This document shows, piece after piece, positions 24,413 through 37,000 of a stretch of 64,000 nt of DNA. The notes under the pieces are model-generated. The model had not been told where the DNA came from. It made no database searches and saw nothing but the letters and a program-made list of their open reading frames with translations. The stretch covers positions 13,844,001-13,908,000 of the forward strand of contig JAKSXM010000238.1 in the NCBI GenBank assembly GCA_022575985.1. The letters run 5' to 3'. Each line of letters starts with the position of its first letter. The first letter of the stretch is position 1. The stretch comes from Anagrus nilaparvatae (lineage: Eukaryota > Arthropoda > Insecta > Hymenoptera > Mymaridae). The position numbers were made by a program, and so were the translations under genes.

Positions 24413-27342
24413 TTACGTTGAAACTCTCTTCTGTGATTTTTGGCCTTTCACGATTGTTGGACGTCCCTTAATAAAACCTTTCTTTCGTCTGGCCGTCTAA
24501 ATAAATTTATTAATTTTGTATTAATTTTTAGAAAAAACATCAAATTTTATTTTCTTTATTTGTTTACCTTTCTGCTTATAAATGAACTAGTTTGACGTGA
24601 AACAGAACGTTTTGATATTGGGATTCTTGGTCTGTTAAATTCATTTGGCTTTTTAACCCTAGAAATAAAAATAGTTATCTTCATTATAATATGTTCAATA
24701 AAATAAATCGCATACAAAGCCAAGGATTGTAAAATGCAATCAAGCACATTCTTTTTTTATAACCAAGAGTTTTAATTTATAATTTTTCTTTGTGAGTAAA
24801 AAAAAAAAAGAATGTAATATTTACCTGTAAATTCTTACTAGCCAATGATCAGTTGTATATGCTTCTTCTAAATAAGTGAGTTGAAAATTTTTATTGCCAA
24901 TTTCAGCATTACGAGTACGATCATATCCAGATGGTGAACGATAGTCCATTTTGACTTCTCCAAATTTATAATAACTAAGTTTGTACATGAGGGAATTTAA
25001 TAAAGTAGGTGATCCTTCAGAATCTACACGAAATTCTCCTCTCTCAGTGAAATAATCACTTTCACGAATGTCTTGTGGATGTTCTCCTTCTGCAATTCTT
25101 ACCATCCATAAGAATTTGTTTATATCATCACCTGAATAACCAATCATTCCTCCAAATATGACTAGTACATAATCAACGTCAAGGGACGTCATAATTTCAT
25201 ATGCTGCACTTTCGTTAGAACTCATCGCTTTTCCAACAAGAGCAATATGAGAATTGTTCCAAGTATTATTATCAACAAGGGTAGTCCTATTAATTAAAAA
25301 ATAAAACTTTTAATCATTATATGTTTAAGTTTTATAAATAACGTTTATCTCACCGATTCGCCATCCCTGCAATTTGATAACCATAGTCCCACCAGCTCAT
25401 AACTCTAGCATCTGTTGGAGTATTTCTAGAAAGCCAATAATAAGCTTCCCTGAAATCATCAAGAATAGCTCGACCTCCATCATTACTATAAGAAGCCAAT
25501 ACTATTGACGGACTGGAGTAAGCATTACTTGTGACCCAAGTACAATGTACAACAAACATCATAAGTAACATTAATACAAAAATAACAACACCATTTCTTA
25601 AATTTGCACCAAGTCCATCTCCATTTCCTTTGGGCTTTTCATGTTTCATTCTCCTTAATTTACCAGCTTTATCATACAAAGAACGTCCAGGACTTCTTTC
25701 CTGTTCATTTTCACTCTCTTCATCACTACCATTAATTCTATTGTTTTCATCTCTATCTTCCTCTTTAAGATATAGATCTAAAAGTCCACTGAAAGCAATT
25801 CCAGCAAGCATACATACTACAGGAGTTAATGTCAGCATGAGTCGAACCATTACACCAGCAAAGTAAACAGCACTAACAGCATACAGTATTACTAGAAATA
25901 AAGAAACACATATACAATCTGCAAAAAATGTTTTTAGTTTATATTTTAGTAACAATTAATTACTTACCAAAAACTCTCTCATCATTAACATGTTTAATAC
26001 AGTACCATAAACCAACTGGGAATGTTGTAACAAGTATGTGTAAATCAAAGAAGAAACTGAACCAAGTTGTTGGTTGATGTTCTGAAACTGATGCTATAAT
26101 AGGAATATGGATCTTAGCATAGCCTGTGTCCCAAAGTGAATAAAATCTTCCACTCCATGGAGCCACAAATCCAGTGTATGTTAATCCAATTAAAATTATA
26201 AGGAATACAAGAGCAATTCCAATTACTACACCTCCAAAATATTTCATTTCCGATTTTGTTAAAAATGTTCTTAAATACCTAATAAAATAAATTTAAAAAA
26301 AATATTTGTTAAATTATTATTCTGAATTTTTTTCAATGGATCTTACTTTAAGGCACCAACAAGCACTAGTAAACAGAATACTCCTCCGGCAGCCATGTGT
26401 TCTGATGTTCTAATTGGTTGAAAACCAACAAATGGAATTTGCATGCTAAATAAAAGACCCAAAATATAGAATGTTGTATAACTAGTAAAAAGACGATTAC
26501 TGTAACGATTCATAATAAGAAGAAGAAACACATGTAAGGGGATTAAATTTATTATAAAAACATATCCTCCCCAAGCAGACACCATATAAAAATATGATAA
26601 GGCAGTCATGGCTGCCCATAAAATTGAACCAGATTTTACAGATTTAACCCATAAGTAATATGTGAATTGCAAAGCAAAAATGGCTATGCCTTCATTATCA
26701 TAACTTCCAGCAACAGATCTTGATATGTAACCAGGAACGATAGCAATAAAACAAGCAGCAAATAATCCAGCACCAGCACTCCATAATTCTTTGGTTAAAT
26801 AATATGTTGAAATAGCTGTAAGTCCACTAAAAATTGGTGCCAAGAATACACAAATATCTCTTATATGTACTGGAATGTTTAAAGCATGAAGAAAATAGTG
26901 TATTGATCCGGATGTTATCATTAAACCTGGATACACAGTGCCTCCCACAATGCGTCCAAGTGGATACCATGCTCTTTCATCGAACCAGTTTAGAAAATTA
27001 TAAAATCCATGCTGTACCATGTATGCTGTTGCACGATAATTAAACCTAGTAGAGGAATTTAATAAAATTAATTAGATGTGATTCATGACTTTGGGTAACA
27101 AGAAATAACTTTTACCAAGGATCAAATTCGTGAATGATGCTTTCAAAACGTATAACAGCAAAAAGCCGAGATGCAAAACCTGAAATCCATGCTAATAAAA
27201 GTATTGTAAAAGTAATTAATGAACTTAATCCGGCAGCATTTGTGAAATTCGTTGATTTAACTTGTTTTGTAGTCGGTTTCTTATCAGGAAAAAGAACCTT
27301 CTTGCCGGAAGATGCGGCGTTATTAGTTTTATTAGACAACAT
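24413..27342 (-). CDS. STT3B: Oligosaccharyltransferase catalytic subunit STT3B
   Basis: STT3 transfers the dolichol-linked glycan to Asn in N-X-S/T sequons in the ER lumen. Exons in transcript order are 27116-27342, 26347-27045, 25968-26278, 25354-25918, 24825-25286, 24568-24658 and 24413-24496, giving 812 codons (human STT3B about 826). Visible motifs are the first DxD region in HEFDPWFNYRAT (~70), the second in SYDNEGIA, the SVSE loop (SVSEHQPT), the +1/+2 sequon-recognition motif WWDYG (~590) and the nearby [11 protein letters not shown] segment. About a dozen hydrophobic helices precede the lumenal domain. The Asn-rich N-terminal extension and Lys-rich tail (KKGFIKGRP) favour STT3B over STT3A. 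Confidence 0.96.
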
Positions 27343-28400
27343 TTTCTTTTTGAAAAAAGTTCAATAAAATATTATCAAACTTTAATACTAAAATAACTAT
27401 TAAAAATTTAATTCTCCATTAAATTAACTTGAGGATAAAATTGATAAATATTTTTCTGATTTTCGGCGTCTGTGAACAAAACTTATTTAGCGGCATACGC
27501 ACACGAGACACGTAGCCAAAAAAGAGCAGACCGCACGATTTTCCAGAGACCGACTCCTACAAGGCGCACGCGCTAATACACGTAAAATGCGCGCGCTTAT
27601 CAATTTAAAAATTATAAATTTAAATAATATTGAAAATTAGGATTTAAAAATTGTCACTACTAATTATTATTATAAAGAAACTTAATTAGTATTTTAAAAT
27701 ATTTTTGAATAAGAAACCTGGATGGGCTAATGCGAGTATTAAAAATTATGATTACAGCTTCTTAAAAATTCTTAAATAGTTTGCGTCAGTATATACATAT
27801 AGGTATTATGTAAGGAGAAGGTCTATCAGGGCGTTCATAAGGTCTCCTAGGACACTAGGTCTTATTACGAAATGGTATTCATTAGATTTTTCATCGCTTC
27901 ATGAGATTTAATCTACTGAAAAGCATTCGCATGGGATTATTTCAGTGTACAGAATTATTGCCGCAATAATCCCATTTCGTTAAGTGAGACCTATAATCTC
28001 CTGACAGTTTATTTACTACGACCGTGCCCTTGTAATTAAATACTTATTTATATTAGTCTCTATTTTTAATCAAAACATATTTTTGCCTTAATATAATTTT
28101 GTCTAACAACTTAATTTATCCGTATAAATAGCTTTAATTAATGTAGCTACTTGCTTTATACAAGGGGCGAAAATGGAGAATTGATCCGTTGCTTGAAGAA
28201 TATTTAAAAAGTTCGTAAAAATTAATTTTTGCTATTCATTTTAGAACAAGTTTTTTCCGATACTTCGATATTTCACAAATTGCATAAATACAAAAACATT
28301 ACATTATCAAATATTGATAAAAAATCCTTCTTTATTTATTGTAAATTTATTGTAAATACCACTTCATTTGCGAGAAAAATTTTTACATGCTATTATTATA
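27343..28400. other. Upstream region of STT3B with a nested hairpin
   Basis: A CG-rich patch at about 27465-27605 with several CGCGC words probably marks the STT3B promoter. Farther on, 27857-27992 forms a nested inverted repeat. No coding region is supported before the reverse transcriptase fragment. Confidence 0.45.
27857..27992. repeat. Nested inverted repeat (MITE-like)
   Basis: The inner arms ATGGGATTATT (27931-27941) and AATAATCCCAT (27965-27975) are perfect. The outer arms AGGTCTTATTACGAAATGG (27857-27875) and its imperfect complement at about 27972-27992 enclose them. It may be a worn foldback element. Confidence 0.5.
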
Positions 28401-28833
28401 GAATACCTTATATACACTTATTATACCTCTATATTAATGATGTGAAGCAACATCTGGACCCAGATATCTATCATCTTTTATATGCGGATGACTTGCAAAT
28501 TTATGTGCAAGTATGCCCTGAGAAAATAAATGAGGCATTAGGGAAGCTTTCATCAGCGGCCAATAACATCAGTATTTGGGCTAAAAATGTTTCCCTGCGA
28601 CTTAACCCGGACAAGACTAAAGCTATATATTTTGGCACTAGCCATTTCGTTGACCAACTAGACAAATTAAATCTACCTGGTGTGGTTGTAAGCGATGGAG
28701 TCACTGAACCCTTCATTAGTGAAGTTACAAGTCTGGGAGTTATTCTAGACAAAAAGATGACTTGGGAATCGCTCATCTCACTTGTGAGCAAAAAAGTTAA
28801 CAGAGTACTTTACACACTGCGCTTCATTAGTAC
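28400..28833 (+). pseudogene. Truncated non-LTR retrotransposon reverse transcriptase
   Basis: The open frame contains LYINDV, then the catalytic motif YADDLQIYV, then LRLNPDKTKAIYFG and LGVILDKKMTW. These are the palm and thumb landmarks of a CR1/jockey-group non-LTR reverse transcriptase. Only about 145 residues remain: the fingers and the endonuclease are missing upstream. Downstream the frame runs into a MITE fragment (from about 28833), so the last ORF residues are not reverse transcriptase. It is a dead fragment. Confidence 0.85.
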
Positions 28834-28925
28834 TAAATTTAGTAACAAAATTTTTTGAAAATTCGCTAATTTTTCGAAAAAATTCTATTTTTTTTGTAAA
28901 TTTAAGAAAGTTACTTTTTACAGTG
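28833..28925 (-). mobile_element. Fragment of TA-CACTG MITE
   Basis: The right end AGAAAGTTACTTTTTACAGTG (28905-28925) followed by TA is identical to the right end of the complete element at 40483-40888. The interior word ACTAAATTTAGTAA is shared as well. The left end is missing. Confidence 0.7.
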
Positions 28926-31080
28926 TATATTATAGAATCTGATAGATAAAATTGCAATTTTCGTAAATGAAATTACACACCCTAAATAGCGAACATTCAA
29001 AAAATACGTAACACGAATTTTATGAAAAAATCCATTCATGCGTGGCAAAATAACACTATTTTTAGTAACTTTATAATGCTGTTCCGATAGGACCGTAACA
29101 ATTTCGTTTTACCTTGCATGCATGTTATTCAGAAAAGTAAAGAATGGTCCAAATCGCAAATTACCAAATTACCTTTGAAGCGAAGCCTAGAATGGTAAAC
29201 TGCGATTTGGGGCATTCTTTATTTATGGACAAGAGCTGTACAAAATTTTTTTGCGGCAGTAGCGAGAAATTTCTTGCGAGTACTGTCCAGAAAAACTATT
29301 TTATAGTTTCTAAAAATTGGTGAAATATCAAGAATAATTAACTTTAAATAATCAAGGTAAAGAAAATAAAAACTTGCCAAAAATATTGTTTATAGAGTTG
29401 TATTTTTATTATTATTTAGCCTAATAATTTTAAGATTATAATTGAATATTAAGTGTACGTTATATATAATATAGTTTATAACAAATATAATAATATTGTA
29501 TAAATATATATATTTCTATTTAATTAATATTTATATATCAAGTGAAAGAAATCTATAGAATATTTAAGAAGACAAATGCACAATAATGCATGTCATTTAA
29601 TTTATTATCTTTTAAACTATGTAGTATCTAAAACATTTTAATATTTTATTTTTATTAAGTACGAGAAAGTAAGTAGTAGTAATTAAAAATATGTAATAGC
29701 AAATAATAACTTAATTAATTTATAATATTCGTTCAGGCATCGACACTTTTTCTTGCTAAATATTCATTCATCTATATTTTTTTTATCGAATCATTTTTTT
29801 TTTACTAAAAAATTTTTAAACATTGTTTACTAAATTTTTTCATACCTCTTAATTGATTTTTAGTTATTATAAAAAAAAAATTAAGATACATAAATTGAAA
29901 TGTCTAAATTTATCGCAGCTTCATTAAGGCTTCTAAATAGTGAAAGACTAGAAAGCCTCGTTTTGTCTATATTCATATAGTTAATTATTACTGACTAGTT
30001 TTTTTTTTTTTTTTACAATAGTTAGTAATTTTCAGGCACTTGGTATAAAATTTTACAGATAATACAAATTATTTATTCATAAAACCAAGGCGTTTGTTAA
30101 ATTGTACTTGTTTAATTTTTTAAAGACACTTTTTTAGTTTTTATTTATTTTGTACTTGGTTCACTATTGTAATGAAAATTTTTAATATTTTAGAATAATT
30201 AATTTCTAGTTCCTACATTTTTTACAGTGCGATTATTAGTTTAGTTAAAACAAAAAAACTTAATATTTTACAGTTTTAAGTTCAAAAAAACAAGTACATA
30301 TAGAAAAAAAATATTTATATATTTGCAGTCAAAATTATATAAAAACAAACTAAAAAAAAAAAAAAATAAGAAGAATTAATTGAATATTTTTTACTACATG
30401 CGCAATCAACATAGCCAAAAATACACTTTTTATCAAAAATAATTTATAACATTTTTCTTTTACATGGAAGATGTAATTAACAAATATATTTAAGTGTTAA
30501 TCTCTAAATAAGAGACAAAACTAGTCAGATCATAATCAAAATATATTATTCTTATCAATAACAATGAATAATTTTTTAACATTAAATTATATAATATGGC
30601 ATATTTAAAAATTCAATGACTTAATTATTCAAATTAGCCTAAATATGCAACAGAAAGTATTTTATTTTAATTTGCACTTTTTTAATATCAGTTGATTATT
30701 TTTTTTTAATATTTGCACTATCTGGTTTCTCTGTTATGATTTTTTAAATAACCAGAAAGTGTCTTTTATCTTCAAATTAGGTAACTACATACATAAAAAG
30801 TGACATTTTATTTAAGTACAAAAATTATATATAGTCATTGTCAAAAAAAAAAGAAAAAATAAGTAATTAATCTTAAATTATCAATAATTACAATTACAAT
30901 TATTTTGTTTACAACTGTGTGCCTATATATATAATATTTATAAATATATTTTTTATCTAGTAAAGATATTTTTGATTTCTTAATAAGGCAAAAATACAAT
31001 TATTATAGTTTTTTTTCCCTAAATTTTATTCTTATTTAACAAATAAAAAAAAAAGAAAAAGAATTTATTTTAAAAAATTT
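28926..31080. other. AT-rich stretch, probably including the Rbm24-like 3' UTR
   Basis: No open frame with family features. Because the Rbm24-like gene ends at 31081 on the minus strand, a part of this is likely its long 3' UTR. The boundary cannot be read from the sequence. Confidence 0.4.
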
Positions 31081-34000
31081 CTATTGAAGTCTTGCTTCTT
31101 GAGGATTTGTTTGAAAAGGTAATCCTGGAAGTACAGCACCTGCTGCTGTTGCTGCAGTTGGTAAACCAGCAGCTCCTTGTAATGTAGCATATGTATATGG
31201 CGTCACATAACTTGCAGCTGCTGCATTTGCTAAAAATCAAGAAAAAATAAAATAAAATTATTTGAATTTTTTTTTTTTAAATACAATTAAGTAAAGAGAG
31301 TAATAAATATTAAGTTTTGAATAAATATTTTTCTCTCTTTACCTTATTTTTTTTCAAATTAGCATATAATAATAATAAGAACAGGAAAAGTATAAAAAAG
31401 CATAATATTGGCGGTTTTGATAAGATATTAAATCCACCAATGTTATTTATTTTTTATTTTATGTATTGTAACCACCACCAGAACAACAACAGGTACCACA
31501 TCTGATATAGATTTGCAATTTTTTTTCAAAATTATCTTTAAAAAAAAAAAAATAAAAAAAAAATGTTTAATGGGTTTAACTAAGCTATATGCAATATCAT
31601 TAGCCAGCGTGCTTTGCATGCACGTTCAAAAGCCCAACTTCCCTCCTTCTGCCATTTACTGCTTTTACGACATTATTTACTCAAGTATTTTTTAAACCAA
31701 ATAATAAAAAGGTTATTAAATTTTACGTAGAATAGTTGAAAGAAAGATTTATTTGTTAATGTTTCTATGTGGGACTACAACATTCTGCTTAAAATTAATC
31801 AGAGGGCTGTTAAAATTGTTACATTACTACATTAATTCATAGCCTTCGAATTAATTTCAAGCATTATGAATTCTCATGCAAGAATTCCAAGTTGGCAGCC
31901 CCTTGTTTAGAATACATGCGAAAATAATTTATAGAAAGTGCATTTTCATAATTTATGCAAAAAGTGTAATGATTTACAAGCTACTTGTACTTGTACTTAA
32001 AATAATTTGCTCAATGAAATATAAAAAAAAACTAGATGTTACTTATTAATGTGCAAAAATAGAGGAGATATTATGAATTTTAGTTACTAAATAAAAAAAA
32101 ATATTTTTGATAAAAAAGAAAGTTTGGTACGTAATTTATGAAAAAGAATAATAAAAACAATTGAAAGAAATTAAAAATCAATTACTTGTAAAGTTAATTT
32201 ACATTTTCTTCGATAAATTACTTCAATTAACATAACAAATAATTAATTATCAATAAATTACTTATTGTAGATATATTTAAGTTAAACCTAAATTTTTATT
32301 TTGACGTTTATTCACCTGAAAAATTATTAATAAATCATTGCAAAATTATTTTCTTTTTAATTTAAAATATTACTTTTGAAATTTCGTTATTTAAGTTATT
32401 AGGAATTTGGAATTTTTGATCAGAATATGCTTAACTTTTTGAATTTAAATTTATTAAAAAAAAAAAAAAAAATGTACCTTATTAGTCAGCCATAAGAGTT
32501 TTGTTTTTTAAAGATGATTTTAAATGAAGGATGATAATGGGAAAAAAATAATGTGAATTTCTTATTTTATCGTGAGTTTTGGGAATCCTTTGTATGCATT
32601 TTCTAAGTAAGGATAATGGATTAATTTTATAGATACAAAATATAAAATCTACGTTTATACAAGAATTTAGAAGCCAATATTATTATGTCTAAAAGCGATA
32701 TCCTGCACTTAATGTTATAAGAATGAATACAAAGCTAGTGTTCAAATTTTTTCTAAGGTGCAAAAATTATTAATAAAATTATGGTCTAGATACTGAGAAT
32801 CATTAAAAAAAAAATTAAACATATCTAAAAGAGCAAGAGAACAAAATACTGGAGTAAAAACAGAAAAATAACGGAATAAAAAAAAATAAAGATTAAGAGA
32901 TTCGTGAATCCCCGAAAATTTTGATTTTTTTATTGAATCTATTGGCTACCGTTGCCGTGCAGTACGGAAGGCAGAAAGGGTGGTAGTAAAGCCTTCTCCA
33001 GGCGATGATGATGCATCAACAAAGTTGGTGACCCATTGCTTTGAATTTGTTGTTGTTGTTGGATTAAATGTTGTTGCTGTTGTTGTTGCTGTTGTTGCTG
33101 TTGCTGCTGTTGTGATGCCTGTTGTTGTTGTTGTTGTTGTTGTTGTGAAGATGTCAAATTAAGATGTTGATGATTTGGTGGTGGTGGAAAACTTTGTGAT
33201 GGAATGCGAGCAGGTTCTGGTAATGATTTTGGAATAAGACCAGCTGGGGGTTTTAATGACATACCAGCTGCTGCTGCACTTGTGTATGGATAGGCATCAG
33301 CGAAATTGTAAGACGTCGCTGTTGGATACGAAGCTGCCGCCGCCGCCGCTGCTGCTGCATTTTGATATTCATAAAACTGTGATGCTGCTGCTACTGCTGC
33401 TGCATGGCTCAATTGGGTAGCTTGAAGTGGCACTAAACCACCTGGTGCCGCTGCTGCTAAGTAGGGAGATTGATAGACGTAACCTGGTGGTACTCTGAAA
33501 ATTAAAAAAAACAATACAACCGTTATAATTAAGTTATTGGCCAAATTTTTGTTTAATAAAAACTAATACATGTATAATTATAAAATTAAACCGAGGAAAA
33601 AATCAAATGTAACAAGATCTGTGCAGATCTGATTTTTTTCCTCGGTAAAATAGGCTGTTAAATCATTAAATAAAAATCAAATCAACCATTTTTAAGAAAA
33701 GATAAAACATCCACTGTAAGTTTAAAAAAAAATTATTTTTTTAAAGTTTTAATTCGGTTTTAGATAGATAGGAAACCAAAGAAACAACAGCAAACCAAAG
33801 CTATAGCTGACCAATGTGAGTTTTATAAATATAATTAAATGTGTAATAAATATAAGTATAGTACTTCATTTATATTTATCAAATAATTTTTATAATAAAT
33901 ACAAAAACAACAGCAAAAAATAAAAAAAATATCATTTTTCGGCACACGACACACGATTAACTATTTAACACCAAAATCATTAGTAGTAAATAGAAAGTTT

Positions 34001-37000
34001 GAGTCGGAAATTATGCTACTAATATTATAATCAGACAAAAGGGTACAGAAAAATAAAAAAAGATTTCGTGTTTTTCTGGCTAATGGGCCTTAGGAGTACT
34101 TTTTAAAGTGAAACTGACCCACTGAAACCCACCTTTTAACTGTTTGCTATTGCAAAATAAGAGGTTAATTTTTTGAAAAGTAGGTGTTTTCAAGTCAATT
34201 TTTTAAAAACTTTTGCTCACGTATTGAAAAAAAATTTGTTTGTTTAGTTTTTAGTAGTAAAATTTATTTATTTTTTTTACATATGCAGAGTATTGTAAAT
34301 TCTGAAGAAGACCATGTTATGCAATCGATTATTTAGTTAATGTACAATTTGAAGAATAAAAAAGTACAGGACACGCAAATGTACTAGTATTAACAGAAAT
34401 AAATATATCAATGGTACTATTGAAAATATAAATAAATAAATTGACTGCATAGGCCAAAACTTATTTTTTATTTATAATAAATATTAAATAAATATTACAA
34501 ATATTGACAATTTCAACCCTGAACTCTCTAGTACTTTGATAATTTTTATTTCCATGATATTTGTAATTTTTTTTTTTAATTCTAAACTAAATCGATAAGT
34601 ATTCGTTTGTATGTTTCGTACATTAGTTGTTTAAGAGGAAGGAAATCAATATAATGTCATACACATGTCCTGTGACCTCGCGACCATCGCATATGAACAA
34701 AACCTTTTGGTAATAATAGCCATGTAAATATTCTCTGACTTTGCGGTTTTCAATTTTATAGATTTTCTTATCGCTATCGTCGCTATTAAGCTTTTATTTA
34801 AAATTGTCTTCGTTTTATTGTAAGGAAACGATAGCTGTATTTATGAAGTTTGGTGGAACACGATTTAATTTGGAACCAGTATCAGAGGTTCAATTTTTTT
34901 AACTTCGGGGATATCAAAATTTTATAAAAAATGTATATTTAATTCCAAGTATTTTTAAAGTAATTGCAAAAGAATCGATCAAAATTAAGTAAATTGAAAG
35001 GCTAAAATTTATTTTACAAAATTACGGACATTATTATAGGGAAACTTAATTTTTTTAACATACAAAACTATATTCCATTTATCTTTTTGTCGCATCACGA
35101 TGTACTGTTTTTTTTTTTATATTATTATGAATAGTTTGCGTGTCTATATGTAAAAAGTGACCTGTCGTATAAATAATTATGTACACATACGCTTAATTTT
35201 TATGATAAAAAAAAATTTTCCTTAACTCTTTTTTGCCAATTTTATTATATACTACAATTACGTATTATGTTCGAAACGAAACAAGTTAAGTAATTTTTTC
35301 TATGATTATTTCAAAATAAATATTCTCGGAAGTTTTTAATTTAACGGACAGAAAAAAAAAGGGTGCAAAATAAATATAATTTAGTTTTTAAAACTACCCC
35401 ATTTTACATGCTAGATTTCCGTTTTTATAATTTATTAGACGGAAACAAGACGAATATCATTAAAAGTAAAATGATTTAATAATTAATTGAATTATTATTT
35501 TGAAAAATTGCATAAAATCTTTACTTGTATGTGATATAGAGATAGTAAATTATTTATAAGAAATATTGCGCCGGCGCTAAGGATAATCCAATAGAGGATG
35601 ATGTTTGCCAATCCGGCGACTTTCTAAATATCTAGCCAATCAAAACATTAGAATCTTGTTTTTGTTAACACCCTCGTATTATAATAATACACCACCCACT
35701 TGTAGAGTTAATTTATAATGCGAATTATTGTTTTTGCAAATAAAATCTTTTTTAGCAATTTTTTGACTTTTCTCGAAAGCGAAATTCAACATTGGTAATA
35801 TAAATACGGCGCTGGTTAATTGGAATTTCGGCTGCAATTGATTAAAAAAATATAGGAGTACGAGGTTTCTTACTTCAGTATTTGGATGAAAAAAGATACG
35901 ACTTCCTAATACAGTGTTTTTTTTAGAATACTTATTTTTAGAATTTCTAAAATTAATATATAAATTTTTTCTCATATATTTTAACGTATATTCATTAAAT
36001 ATTGTTTATTATTTTAAATTATTATGAATTTGTTATCGTTATCTTTTCTGAATATTTTATAACACTTGTATAAACTAAAATAAAAATTCGAGCTTCATTC
36101 GTGACTAAAAATACTTGTTGAAAAATTTTTCTTGCAACATTGTCTTATAAAGAGGCTTATTCTTACTTGGTAAATTAAATTTTGGTTTCTTTTCGACTTT
36201 AAAAGATTTTTTAAACTTTTTCAGCTGCATTGAAAGGCGCTGCGACTAGAAATTGTTCAGACTAAATATGATAATGGCAAATTATGATTCAACTAAAAAT
36301 AAGCATTGGTCGATTTTTCACTCTGAGAAAAAAATTTGACCCCTCGGTTTCTTTTGCAATTTCAAAACCAGAATATCCCCTTAAAGAAATGTATTTTTAA
36401 TGTTTATAAAACTTTGGCAATAGTTTTAAAATAAGTATGTAACACGTTTTTTATTTTATAATCACATTGTCATATTAAAATTCTGGCTCCATGCCCCGCA
36501 TACCATTTTTTTCTTACTTTTTTAATCAAGGGCATTATGAAATAGCAACAATAAGAACCCTTTTTTAAACCCGTATTTTAAAATTTTATGCAGCTTATAA
36601 ATAACGGTAAGTATCTTCTTATTTTGTGCGATTTTATTTTTTATGATGAATGTTAGACATCCTTTTTTGAACATGAAAAAAAATTAAAATAAAACGGTTG
36701 ACACTATGAGACAGGTGGAAGCTAAATAAAGATTGGATATTGGCCAAAAAAAAAATTTTTTTTTTCAAAGAGATGAAAGAGCAAGTAAGTAGTAAATATA
36801 TATAGAGTACACTATAAAATTTAAAAATAGAAAAGAGTGAATAAGAAAATGAAAATTTAAACGGTGTTGAATTACAATTTCTTTATCTTATAGGGTAAAG
36901 TCGGAAATTAAGAGGTACTTTTACAGATCGGCGGAATGTTCTTTTAAGGTTTGTGGTATCAAACGACTTTTTAAAGGGCTTGCAGAGCCTTCTTAATATA

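Noticed and set aside
27857..27992. tRNA-like fold
   Set aside because: It is a plain nested inverted repeat with no cloverleaf, A/B boxes or anticodon loop.
32980..33162. Poly-valine ORF on the plus strand
   Set aside because: It is the antisense of the polyglutamine-coding repeats.
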